Positions 53,964 through 64,000 of a stretch of DNA of 64,000 nt are shown here, one piece after another. Numbering within the stretch: the stretch's first letter is position 1; the number at the start of each line of letters is the position of its first letter. Below the pieces are notes generated by a model. That model ran no database searches. It was not told the DNA's origin and was given only the letters and a program-made list of their open reading frames with translations. The position numbers and the translations under genes are program-made. Origin of the DNA: Asparagopsis taxiformis (taxonomy: Eukaryota > Rhodophyta > Florideophyceae > Bonnemaisoniales > Bonnemaisoniaceae). Location: assembly GCA_030407315.1 (NCBI GenBank), contig JALQPE010001902.1, positions 124,001 through 188,000 on the forward strand, in the 5' to 3' direction.

Positions 53964-54071
53964 TAACGGTTTTGGCGTAATGGAGGATGGTTGAAATTAG
54001 TGCAGTAAATGTGACGTTGACTAGAAGGTTTATCATGTAGTACATTATCAATAGAGTGCTGCGATTTAGAT

Positions 54072-57000
54072 TTATTCTTCTTCATTATCATCTGTGAATT
54101 GGTAATCAGTGTTGGTGTAGAAGCGGTTGAGATAGAAACGGTGGTCCGACCAGTGCATTTGTTTCGTAAATGGCTTGACTGGAAAGTTACTTCGTACGAT
54201 GTGCACGGTGCCAGATATAGTAGATGCAGGAATGAGGTCAAACCAAGGACCACCTGCACTGTGGGATGCAGTGTCATTGCTGTCAACGGATCCGTTGTCC
54301 GGGTCCCATGTGGACCACTTTAAACAAATGCACCCAAGTGATTTTTCCACAGCGGTTTTTGGGGCAAAGCAGGTCATATACTGAACGAAAGCGAGTTCTA
54401 CAGGTTGAAACAGGTTTGGAGACTGCAGGCGTACCAGTGCCAGGACGCGCCCTACCCATATGGTTCTGTAGTCATCGGCAGTTCCGGAGATGACGACAAA
54501 GGAGTACTGCGATCTCTTTGCGGGGCCGAACGATGAAGTTGCAAAGACGCGCTGCTGCTTGTGCCTCGACACGTTTGTGGGGCGAAGCATGCCACTGTGC
54601 GGGTCAAAGTCGTCGGCATCTGGGACGTACCCTCCCATGACGTAGGCGGACTTTACCACGGTGACGGAAATGTCCATGTCATGTATTGGAGGGCCTTCTG
54701 CCGTGGCGCGCAGTCTAGCGAGGGTGAGGAACGCTTGTGCAGCTGTGTCACCGAGTTGCTGGAATAGCGTTATGGTGCCAGACGGGAACGAGGAGTTGTG
54801 CAGCGGCAAAAGAGTGGCAGGATCGGGCTGTCCGTCGATATCTGCAACGAGGAGGGTTGCATCGGGCAGCAGGGAGGCAAAGTCGTGCAGTGCAACGGTG
54901 AATCCGTCGCGAACGAGTACTGCACCGTCTGTGGGCGATATCATGCGTGCGTTTCCCAATGTGTTCGATGGGGTATGACCAGTTGGAGTGGCCAAGGAGA
55001 ATTCCATGTGGCGAATAGTCTCTTCCATGGCTGTGGAGCGCCTTCGAGAGGTTTTCCTATAACTCTGTTTGAACAGAAGATGCGAGTGTTCGTAGGGGCC
55101 TGCATCAATGTGTTCCAGGGCGCCATATCTCTGCAAGTCACCGGGAAGATGGTCTAGAAGATGGAACTTGAAAGTTTTGAGACCTGTGGTGTGGAATGGG
55201 CCGAGGGTGGAGAGCATTGATTGTTTGAAATAGGAAATGGAGTTCTGGAGGCTTTCTAGTTCGGCGGCAGTCCAGTGCTTGATGCGACCGCGTTTCATGA
55301 CCCATGCGACGAGGTCAGAGTATTGCGTGCAGATGGAAGTGAGGGGGGCTGTATCTACTTCGTCACAGCATGTGTCAATGAATGCTGCGATGAAAGGGAA
55401 CACCATGTCGACATGGTGATAGTCTTTGGCTGCGAGCATGCCGCGTATGCCGTCCTCCGTGAAGAGGCCGTTCAAATTGGTGCCCTTCTCACCCTTGGAG
55501 AAGTCGACATGAAGACCGGTGATGTAGTAGTCGCGTTCGATAGCGGACAGAATGCTGTTTGAGCCGGCGAGGATGGATTTTTTCACCTTCTTGAAGGTGC
55601 GAGGTGTCCCGGAATGGGAGGCAGTGGTGGTGAGGTCTGGGGAGCTGAGGCGGTGGACAATGCACTGTTTGATGAGCTTTGAGATGCCGAGGTGGAGATT
55701 GTGCAGAGGCTCGAAGGAGAAAATGTTGTAGGGGTCTAGGGGACTGTTGGTGGGTAAAAGAGCGGTCGATTCGAGGACAGAGTGTTGTTCGAGGAGGGAG
55801 AGAGCTTCGAGCGGAGCAGTTGTATGCTCCTGAGCGCTCTCTTGGCGTGCAGAGCGTGTATCATCGAGGGAGCGGGGCTGGTGTGGCGCGCTGGATTCAA
55901 GTTGAGTGGCGGGGATGTAGCAGCGGTGGCAGGGATGTGTGGTGGTAGTGCTGTTGCGAGTGCATGAGAGCTCTTTGGCCTCTGGAAAGTCGCAGCAATA
56001 ATTGGCTAGGATGGGAAAGCATTGGCGGGCAGTTGCAGTGGAGTCTGTGCAGGGGAACCCGGAAGAGAACGCGGTGGATAGGGACGAAAACACTTTTTCG
56101 AGTGCTTTATGAAGAATATCAATTTTGCGAGCGCGACTAGCAGAACTAGAGGTTGTCGGCATTTCATCACCGAACAAGGCGTTGGACGAAGGGTTAACAA
56201 TGTACGGAAGATACCCGACGATGGTGAGGCCGGTACGGATGCAGTGGCGACGGAGGGGGGCGGAGAAGTTGAGCAGTGTGACGTGTATGGGGTATGCGAC
56301 GATTGCGGAGCTCTTGAGGCTTGTGCTGCTCTTGTCGGAGTACACTTGGAGGAGGCCGGCAAAGGAGGAAGGGTGGGATCATTTTCCTCTGCCCATACGA
56401 CCTGTGGATCTTCCGAGAGCTGCACGCGCTGTCTAGTAACCTGGTGCAGCGTTTTCGCGAATTCTGTGTGTAGGGGATGAGAAAAATTGCGGTGCCGTCT
56501 GGGGCGGTCTGTGGGGAGGGGTGGAAGAGAGTATTTTGGTCGTTAGCCAGTGCTAACTGCCTGCGGAGCATGTCGACTGGGTCGCGGAGGTACAGCTGTG
56601 CCGAGTACTTACCAGTTTTGTCTGGAATGATGTGGCTCTTGTAACCTTCGGTGCGGAAATGTGTTTCGACCATGGAAGCGGTAACGTGGCGACATTCTTC
56701 TACGGTGCGAACGGCGCTGTTGAACTTTTCTAGGGAGAATGCGGGGTCTTGTAGGATGGTGATGACTTCGCTCACGCGGCCAGCGCCGGCCTTGTACTCG
56801 AGGGTTGTGAGACTGGCGGCGAGGGATTGCACGAGGAGGTCTGCGCGGGAGGGGGTTGAGGTTGGTGGCAGTGAAGCGTCACAGGGTGAGTCGCTGGAGG
56901 AAGCACGACCAGATTCTGGGTCTGGGGAGCTGGGTTGCGGGGAATCATGGTCGCCGTTTCGAGCAGGCTCATGGGTGACGGCAGGGACACGAGCGTTGTT

Positions 57001-57107
57001 GAAATGTTGGGGAGGGGGTTGAAACGGTAGCGACACGTTCGCTCATGCAGCGCGAGCGCATAAGCATCTACGCAGTAGTAGAAGCACCCTTCATACTTGC
57101 ATTCCAT
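54072..57107 (-). CDS. Tnp2/Plavaka-like transposase of the second set, 5' part in several frames
   Basis: The main frame (54,072-56,345, 757 residues) has AYPIHVTLLN and TIVGYLPYIV, the strand pair seen before the catalytic core in Plavaka/Tnp2 proteins. HPCHRCY (about 136) follows, then IFSFEPLHNLHLGISKL (about 204-220) and a C-terminal WVGRVLALVRL domain. Upstream, in other frames, the product continues through VDMLRRQLALANDQNT to an N-terminal C2HC finger (CKYEGC...ALHERTC) at 57,030-57,107, the usual zinc-finger start of this family. At least two frame changes separate these parts, so it is interrupted by short introns or decaying. It mediates cut-and-paste transposition if functional. 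It is only distantly similar to the transposase at 2051. Confidence 0.7.
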
Positions 57108-58317
57108 GTCGAGTTTTGACGCAAAAGGGAGGATTGCGAGCTGAACAGGGGAGACTGTGCCGTCCAGATGCGACCAATTTTATTTTTGTGGTGCTTTCGA
57201 GACTTGGAATGTAACGTGTTCGTAGTTTTTTGGTAGTAGTTTTGTGCTCACTCCAGCTGACATCCCAACGGTGGAATTTAACCGAGAGTTCAATCATTTC
57301 CAACTGTTACATCACATTGCGTGCTGGCAACGTGTGCATGGAAGGACGAACGACTGCCCTGGGAGATGAATTTTCAATTAATTCATTTGTAATAATAAAC
57401 TTTTTTATTTCCAAACTTCGTGGAATCTGAATGTGCTTTACAGCGGATATGCCACAGATCATGTAAGGAAAGCAAATGGATTCTCATATATATGATTATA
57501 TGTTTATATTCGTTGTTCTCGATCCGGATCTCTTTGTTCGGGGAATCAGAGACCATGGCTTGGGCCATACTCAATCTCACTGCCGGCGATGATTTCGAGT
57601 ATGCACAGCAAGACTTAAGCGGACGCAGAAAGCTGTCCGGTCGACGCCGCAGGCTCCACTCCGCCCTCATCACCGACTGATTTCTTTGACCGACTTTGCT
57701 TTGTACGTGCGCGAATCTTGATCAAGATTCGCGCACGTACCTTCGTTCCATCCTCTACCCTCGAGGGTATGCGTTGAGGGAAGCGTGGGTTTTGAGTCTG
57801 ACTATTTCCGTTGATGCGATATTTTTCATGGGAAGCCTGTTGACTGATGGTGTGTATTGAGCGGAGGATGGAAGAGAGGTACGTGAAGTTTTGAAAGTAT
57901 GCTGTGAGGGAAGGTTGATTTTGAGTCTGACTGTTGTGGTTGATTCCGATGTTGTGTAGATGATGCAGGAATGTTGATGACGGAAGGTAAGTTTCATTGA
58001 GTGCCAAGATGTGCTTTGCGAAGATATGGACTGCTGACTATGATTATTGTTAATTGCAAGGTTTTTGGATCATGGTTTGTATTGTGTGTAGGATGGATGA
58101 GAGGTACATTTGCGAGTTCTCAGGGTATGTAGCGGGAAACGTTGGTTTTCAATCTGACTGTTGCGATTGAATCCGATGTTGCGTAGGTGATGGAGAATAG
58201 TGATGACGGAAGGTAAGTCACATTGGGCGCCCAGACCGGTTGTGCGAAGATGCGGAATGCTGACTACTTTTCTTGGCTACACGATTACGTGATTTATGGT
58301 TTTTATTGTGTGCAGGA
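57108..58317. other. Non-coding region between the second set and the third element
   Basis: No gene is supported. It includes a 38-bp perfect palindrome at 57,703-57,740 and a degenerate duplication: similar blocks (tgatgcagg or gatggag..., ttgttgattgca/tccgatgttg, gacggaaggtaagt) recur at about 57,780, 57,890, 58,020 and 58,140 with a period of 110-130 bp. No subterminal repeat or terminus of the second set was found here. Confidence 0.45.
57703..57740. repeat. 38-bp perfect palindrome
   Basis: Arms GTACGTGCGCGAATCTTGA and mirror meet without a loop at TTGATCAA. It stands directly after an open stretch at 57,420-57,680 that has no recognised product. It could be a transcription-stop hairpin or an independent protein-binding site; it is unrelated in sequence to the other palindromes. 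Confidence 0.88.
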
Positions 58318-59060
58318 CACTACGGTGTTGAAGGGGCCTTTGAAAGTACTGCGAGACAGTGATTTTTACTGTCTGAGACAGTAAAAATCCTATGCGGCAA
58401 TTAAAATTAATGCCACACTTGAGACAGTGATTTTGCACTGTCTGGCAGACAGTACGGAACACTGTCTGCAGACAGTAAAAACACTGTCTCACAGTACTGT
58501 CTGAGGCAGTGAATGGAGACAGTAAAAATTAATGATTTATTCAATAGTTGGATATGATGTAATTTACTGTACTGGCAGTGTTGGCGGATAGTGTTTTGTA
58601 TTGGCCAAGGCAACATGGCCGGATAGTGAAATACGCTGCCTGGGACAATAGATGGAACCAACACGGTGCACTGTCCTGGGCAGTACCTGGAGACAGTGAT
58701 TTTCACTGTCCTGGGCAGTACCTGGAGACAGTGATTTTCACTGTCCTGGGCAGTACCTGTAGACAGTACTTTGTGCTGCCCTGGGCAGTACCTGTAGACA
58801 GTACTTTGTGCTGCCCTGGGCAGTACCTGTAGACAGTACTTTGTGCTGCCCTGGGCAGTACCTGTAGACAGTACTTTGTGCTGCCCTGGGCAGCACCTGT
58901 AGACAGTACTTTGTGCTGCCCTGGGCAGCACCTGTAGACAGTATTTCGTGCTGCCCTGGGCAGCACCTGGAGACAGTACTTTGTGCTGCCCTGGGCAGCA
59001 CCTGGAGACAGTATTTCGTGCTGCCCTGGGCAGCACCTGGAGACAGTAAAAGTAGTGTCC
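58318..59060. repeat. CACTA-type end with subterminal repeats and a 35-bp tandem array
   Basis: The first 250 bp are palindromic ctgtctgagacagt words. From about 58,671 to 59,060 a 35-bp unit (CCTGGGCAGTACCTGTAGAC plus agtactttgtgctg) repeats about eleven times with single-base drift (AGTACC to AGCACC, CTGTAG to CTGGAG). These are expanded versions of the GGCAGT/ACTGCC subterminal words of the other elements. Confidence 0.85.
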
Positions 59061-60928
59061 TGATATAGTAAAATTCGGTGTCTGGGAGTGGTGGATGAGA
59101 TGGAGCGTCACGCTGTCGTGGGCATCTTTCTGGGGTAGAGGAAGGCAGTTCTAGCGCTATGAGGATGGGGCATGGACGGTATTCATATGGGAATGGACAG
59201 AATAGTACGGCTAGGAATTTTTATTTCGTAGTGACTATGAGCTAGCGAGAGGTATACGCGGTAGGATAGGTAGCAATCTAAGAGGGTGCGATATGGGAAG
59301 CTTCACTCTGGATTTGTTTATTTGCGCAGGCTACATTGAGAATAAACAATCCCTATGTTAAAAATGCTACTACAACTAACACTATTCCGACGAGTAAAAC
59401 TAAAACTACTAGAAAAGTCTAGAAATCTATCAACTGATTGAGCTGCATGAATAAGCTAGGAAATGAAGAGAAGAAGAAAAAATGATGTAGAGAAAGGAAA
59501 CAAGTTAGTGACGTTGAATTGGAGAGGGAAATTGATGGTGATTAGGAGACTAACGTACCTTAACAAATACCATTGCATCCCAAATTGAGATATGTACTCA
59601 CAGGCAGAAAAGAAAAGTAGTGGAGAAGTGGTAAGAGAGAAAGATAAATGAAAGTAGAAGTGGAACACTCACCGACTGGAAACCTGAGAAAGAGAAAACG
59701 AATAGAAAACTGGGTTAGTGGCGTGAGTTGTGGAAACGTACCATCATGGTTCATATCCGTCGGAGACAAAGCAACAACTTTGGCCTTGGAAGCCGTATTG
59801 ATGATCTAAAACTTACGCTTTGGAAGCAGTTTAGATGATCTATACGGCTTCCACGGCCAGGGTTGTTGCTTTGTTTCCGACGGATATGAAGATGGAAACA
59901 GGGATTTTCAGAATCTTTGTTTAAGTAGCACTCTGCGGGCGGAAATGACGTGTAGGAGAACAATAGAGGGATGAATTTGAAACAGAGCGGTGCGATGGGA
60001 GGCCCAGAAAAACGATACCTAGGCTGCGAATTACGCTTGGAAGCACATGATCTGGCAGAGGAGGCGCACATTATCGTATCTTCTACCGCCTTTTATTGTC
60101 TAGAATGACGTCATCACTACAGAAATATAGGAAAAACACTAGCATATGGGGCCTACAGGACAGGCGGAGGTGAAGAGTAAGAAAAATGGCGCACTTTCCT
60201 GGACGAGGAGTCCGCCCTTCCAGTGATGATGTGGATGGTATATATCGATAACGTCATTGTATGCTCCGAGTACACTTGGCAGGCAGTCAAAGCGGGCCAC
60301 GTGGATGGTGGCGGTTAGGAAACAGCAGTGTCGAAGAATTTTTATAATTTTCATGTTTCAAGCGAGCAGTGAGTCTGCATTGCAATATATAAATGTATCC
60401 TAATTTAAGATATCACACCGAGTACGATTCAACGAGACATCGTGTTTTCACCTTGTGAATAGGGCCGAGAATATGGTAGAGTATACGAGTAGGAACTACG
60501 TGCATGAGAAAATCAGATTCAGTATTAGTGCTTAGAGCATCACTGCGTAACAAACGGAAGTGGATACGTCTTGGCCAGGCTGGTGTTTAGGGAATGCGAT
60601 ACAAGATAGCAAAACGATATTGAGTAGGTCGAGCCCGGATGAAATAGCAATCATTGTGCATAAAGTAATGAGCATAGGACAAATCATTGTGGTGAAACAG
60701 TTCATTGGATCGAATGAAAGCCAGGAAAGGTTTCTTAATGGTTGAATTTAGTGGCGGAGAAATATAATTCTGCACTATAGCGGAGAAGTAGCGGAAAAGA
60801 GTAAATCTCCTTCAGCAAGCGAGACATGCATCAATATTGCCCAGTATAGTTCGTCTGAAGTGCAAGTTGAACCTCGCAAAGTGAATATCAGAGGTCGTTG
60901 GCTAGTGGTTGAAGAAGTCTGCAACGAT
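59061..60928. other. Non-coding interior of the third element
   Basis: About 1.9 kb without a supported gene, AT-rich with short random open frames. The one clear structure is the hairpin at 59,749-59,890. Confidence 0.35.
59749..59890. repeat. Long hairpin with about 60-bp arms
   Basis: TTCATATCCGTCGGAGACAA...GCCGTATTGATGATCTAAA and its mirror GATGATCTATACGGC...TTGTTTCCGACGGATATGAA enclose a loop of about 18 bp. Arms match with roughly eight mismatches. The form fits a foldback element or a precursor of small RNA; there is no coding. Confidence 0.85.
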
Positions 60929-63093
60929 GGAGCAATTCTTGAAAACGGATTTGGCTGCAGAAAACTATTCCGAACAGGCCAGAGTTCGTGCAGTTCTCTT
61001 CGACGGAGAATCTGGCTGGGTGTACGGTGAAATTGTTGTTCAACGGATCGTTTAGGGGTGCTCCGGACGTCCAAAATTGTGTCAACCTCGAGATGACGGC
61101 GTACTACACTTGTAGCCGTTGGTGGGCCGGGCTGAAACCGAACTCGGTTGGTACCATTGGGCAGGAATGGATTGCTGGTTTGTTGGAAATCTTCGGGTAC
61201 GTGAAGGAGGTGGCCGAGTATTGGAACGTTTCGGATGTGTTGAGGATGCTGGATGGCTCCATTCCCAGCGTGGGTGACCCGAGCAAGAGCTTCGACATTC
61301 ACTCACGCGTTGTCGAAGTTTTTGCGCTGATGGTGCCCAAGAAGGGGTTCTGAGCGGACTTACATCCCAAGGAAGGCCCTCCCAATGGCTCCAAGTTTGA
61401 GAAGATCTTTCCCAATCGGAAGTCTGTGTTTTGAAAGGACGCCAGGAAAATGCTCCTGCGCGTAACTGGCTACCGCGACATGTAAATGCGGAAACAATTT
61501 TACGTGGTGGACCCACACATCCCACATGCTGCGCTCCCAGTCACATGTGGTCATGATTCCGCCAACCCTTCCCCTTCCATTTCCATTTCCCTGACCATCC
61601 CTTCATCCTCCATTCCTTTGCCTTTGAAGAATCCAATTGAGGTAGTACCACCTCAATTAGATTCTTCCAGCTATTCCGAGGCTGCCTCTGTTTCTGCCAC
61701 TGCCCCTGTCGTGTCTGCATCGTCCGGAGTGGAAACTTCTGGGAAAGTGATGCCCAAAAGGAGTACCTGCCTGAAAGAGAGTCGTTCCGGTCGTGGTGGA
61801 ACAGCGACGGCGGGTGGTGCGAGCCCTATTCAGGTCGTCGAGCTGGAGAGCGCACCCAAGGATGCGGGTAAAAGCTCCATCCTCGGGAAGCGCAACTGGG
61901 AAACCGCTTCTGCGACGCCCGAGCCCTCTACCAAAAAGAGGAAGCTCAGTGAGACTTCATCAAAGTCGTCGTCAAAGAAATCCAAGTCGGCTTCCAGAGG
62001 ACGTTCTCGGGAGCCGATTCTCCAGTTCGACGACGCCCATGAAAATCCTATTCCCGACAGTATCGTCGATGAGAATGTGGCCGCCGTTCTCCCTAACGCA
62101 ATTGCGTCTGGTAGCCCGATGAAGTACTACATGGAAATTACGACGGTAGAGACGGTGCGGGCGGAAATAAAGGCGGCAGCATTCCTGGCAGCTGCATCGC
62201 CAGGTGCTGAGGACTCGGTGGTGGAATAGTACTTTGCGGTGAAGCGGCGTTGCTGGACAACATGGGGGTGGTTGTTGTGGAAGGCCTCTTGCAGTCGTCC
62301 ACGGCTGGTAGTGCGACGCATGACCTCTTCAGTCACTTTTCTCGGCAGTTCCAGCTGGTTGAGGAGGTTGAAAAGCCACAGAAACCCTCCCAGCAGTCTG
62401 ATTCTGATTATGAAGACAGGAAACCACAGGACGAGCCCCCAGATTTCGCCAAGCCCGGTTTTGATCCTTCGCCGTGGCATTTCATCCACAACGTGGGTGC
62501 TGCGAAGGACCGCATAGATGGTGGTCGTGGGCGACTCCCCCTGCCGCGGTGTGAATTGTGCGACAAGCTGGAGGAGGGGAATTTGGATATGTACAGGAAC
62601 AAGTTGGTGGCAGAGCTTGCTCTTGGTGTTTGTGCGGATTTCTTGAAGTTGGGAATGGAGGGTGAGGATCCTGTCTTTTTCCCGAAGACAGGATTACGGC
62701 TGCTTCTTAAAACAGATGGGGCTGCGGACCAGGATGGGCACACGGACTTCTGAGAATCCCAATTTTGAGGAGTCGGACCTACCCAATCCCCATCCTATTT
62801 CATGATGTCGAGCGGATCCGATGGGTTCTTTATAGTAGCTGCACCTTATAGTCATGTATGCCTGGTCCATACGGACGCCGACATGTGGAAGGTTCCCGTT
62901 AACCACTTTTATGTGCCACCCTATTCCGTCTTAGTTGATCGCGGTGACCTTTACCATTACGGGGTCGGCTTCAGGTGAGGAGATCTTCCTGTGGGAGCAG
63001 AATTTAGTCTATGGTCTGCCCACGCGCGGCCACATCTACTTGAAGACGGAGAAGGACGTCCTCACGGACCACATCCACACCGTCGAATATTAA
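60929..63093 (+). pseudogene. Decayed ParB-dioxygenase relative, N-terminus lost
   Basis: Pieces in several frames align in order with 12583-15552. They are a helical part (LEIFGYVKEVAEYW, about 61,180-61,230), the linker and NENPIPDSIVDENVAAVLPN-like block (61,486-62,229), LLDNMGVVVVEGLLQSS and FPKTGLRLLLKTDGAADQDG followed by HTDF (HxD, about 62,740), YFMMSSGSDGFFIVAAPYSH (62,798 on), GDLYHYGVGF (about 62,943) and YGLPTRGHIYLKTE ending at TAA 63,091. At least four frame breaks and a stop just after HTDF separate them, and no ParB IDGGHR motif was found. The start at 60,929 is only the first aligned-looking ATG. Not functional as it stands. Confidence 0.85.
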
Positions 63094-63518
63094 AAGTATG
63101 ACAGGAGCAATAGATAGCATACGAGAAGTATTAAAACCTATGCTATTGTTCCCTGCTATGAAGTTCTGTCTTTCTCATCTCAACATTATTCGCTTAGCCC
63201 ACCTTTCTATTTTCATCTATACATCTGACCTTCATGTCATAGTTTAGTGCTACTAAGCCTATTGATTGCTACATTTTTGTATTAGTCTACAACTTTACAT
63301 GATTTCACTAGCTAGACCGTAGGGGGGAACTAGTTTTAGACCTTGACAACCCGTGAGGTTCGACTATAAGAGACGTTGCTGAGATAACACATGACACAGA
63401 ATGCTCCTGGAAGCCACTCACAGCCGTACAAACGTTCTGCTGAGCCATGTTCCTGACTTCCCAATTCCTTGCTCACCCTTCCCTAGGTGGGAGGGGGACG
63501 GAACTCTCAGCCCCTTAC
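63094..63518. other. 3' flank, no feature
   Basis: About 425 bp between the pseudogene end and the palindrome array. Nothing recognisable. Confidence 0.3.
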
Positions 63519-63990
63519 AGCGGAAGCCGTTTACCGGGGATTCTTACAGCAAAGTCATCGTTACGATGACTTTGCTGTAAGAAAGCGTTTCCATTACAGT
63601 GGCCAAGAATTTTTTCACCGGGTAAAAAAATCATGGCAGCTGTAATGATTTATTTTCTTACAGCAAAGTCATCGTAACGATGACTTTGCTGTAAGGAAAC
63701 GTTTCCATTGCAGTGGCCAAAGAAATTTTACCGGGTAAAAAATCAGCAAGAATTTTTACCGGGTGAAAAATCGTGGCTGCTGTAATGATTTATTTTCTTA
63801 CAGCAAAGTCATCGTTACGATGACTTTGCTGTAAGAAAGCGTTTCAATTACAGTGGCCAAGAATTTTTTACCGGGTAAAAAATCATGGCTGCTGTAATGA
63901 TTTATTTTCTTACAGCAAAGTCATCGTAACGATGACTTTGCTGTAAGCATCCCTGGTAAATTGCTTCCGCTGTAAGCGGCAGGTACTTCC
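63519..63990. repeat. Palindrome array III: four 39-bp palindromes with interleaved TACCGGGTA motifs
   Basis: Perfect odd palindromes (half CTTACAGCAAAGTCATCG plus its complement) lie at 63,543-63,581, 63,657-63,695, 63,797-63,835 and 63,909-63,947, spaced 114, 140 and 112 bp. Their centres alternate GTTAC, GTAAC, GTTAC, GTAAC. Between them stand TTTTACCGGGTAAAA-type odd palindromes at about 63,618, 63,728, 63,753 and 63,866, and CATTACAGTGGCC words. The outer flanks (cagcggaagccgtttacc and ggtaaattgcttccgctgt) mirror each other, so the whole array is symmetric. It sits 3' of the decayed ParB-dioxygenase gene, like the arrays of the first element. Confidence 0.92.
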
Positions 63991-64000
63991 GTCCTTTTCC

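Larger units (their letters stand above)
58318..64000 (+). mobile_element. Third CACTA-like element, right end beyond the window
   Basis: CACTACGGTG at 58,318 is followed at once by ACTGTCTGAGACAGT-type subterminal repeats, the same arrangement as at the ends at 25,722 and 28,557. Inside are a decayed ParB-dioxygenase relative and a palindrome array with the TACCSGGTA core. No transposase is visible within the window. The three bases before the end are GGA. Confidence 0.55.

Noticed and set aside
58407..59111. 234-codon minus-strand frame with CCPGQHKVLS repeats
   Set aside because: Translation of the 35-bp subterminal tandem array.
62971..62996. 26-nt GT-AG mini-intron in the decayed dioxygenase gene
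   Set aside because: Removal creates an immediate stop codon, so the break is a plain frameshift.
1..64000. Prokaryotic or phage origin suggested by ParB and amino-methyltransferase domains
   Set aside because: SET domain fusions, long non-coding gaps, CACTA-like ends and Tnp2/Plavaka-type transposases point to a eukaryotic genome; the bacterial domains are best seen as acquired.

Overview
The window looks like nuclear DNA of a eukaryote, probably an alga or another protist. Genes are long, intron-poor and widely spaced, start codons lack Shine-Dalgarno sequences, and a SET domain and eukaryotic-type cut-and-paste transposases are present. I cannot name the species; a red alga is possible but unproven. 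No tRNA, rRNA or ordinary housekeeping gene was recognised. Almost everything appears to belong to very large DNA transposons and their remains.

Region 1 (1-25,722) reads as one giant CACTA-like element whose left end lies outside the window or was not found. In order it has GGCAGT/ACTGCC subterminal repeats (about 1-660), a Tnp2-like transposase (2051-5752), two paralogous proteins with a ParB-like N-terminal domain and a Fe(II)/2-oxoglutarate dioxygenase-like C-terminal domain (6981-10505 and 12583-15552), and a ParB-like + beta-class amino-DNA-methyltransferase + SET fusion (17266-20775, minus). These are followed by a 462-aa protein with a possible Tudor-like N-terminus (21507-22895), a 507-aa coiled-coil protein (23501-25024, minus), and subterminal repeats ending in GTAGTG (the complement of CACTAC) at 25,722. 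Every intergenic space of this element except the divergent promoter holds copies of one odd palindrome, AATAATACCCGGTATTATT. It is embedded in a larger mirror-symmetric block (CCAAT, CACCTGG, palindrome, mirror), in tandem arrays whose remaining sequence is locus-specific.

Region 2 (25,723-28,556) is a spacer with the C-terminal half of another methyltransferase of the same family, cut exactly at the CACTA end. Region 3 (28,557-about 36,705) is an inverted, truncated second copy of the right 8.1 kb of the element. It begins with CACTAC, and all three of its genes are dead (nonsense and frameshift changes), whereas the left copies are intact.

Region 4 (about 36,700-57,100) is a second, diverged gene set with the same components. 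It holds a ParB-dioxygenase protein (40533-44465), a methyltransferase-SET protein with two frame breaks (46129-49323), a coiled-coil protein with frame breaks (51713-53963) and a Tnp2/Plavaka-like transposase with frame breaks (54072-57107). Its intergenic spaces are also filled with repeats, but with a different palindrome, TGTGCCGTACGGCACA (ten copies, with alternating spacings of about 500 and 388 bp).

Region 5 (58,318-64,000) starts with CACTAC and subterminal repeats, carries a decayed third-lineage ParB-dioxygenase relative (60929-63093), and ends in a third palindrome array (four 39-bp palindromes plus TTTTACCGGGTAAAA motifs). The latter share the 9-bp core TACCSGGTA with Region 1.

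Inference: these are transposons carrying their own chromatin and DNA-modification cargo (DNA methylation, possible oxidation of DNA or protein, histone-type methylation), with ParB-like domains that may recognise element-specific iterated palindromes. The domain calls rest on visible motifs; the functional model is a hypothesis.
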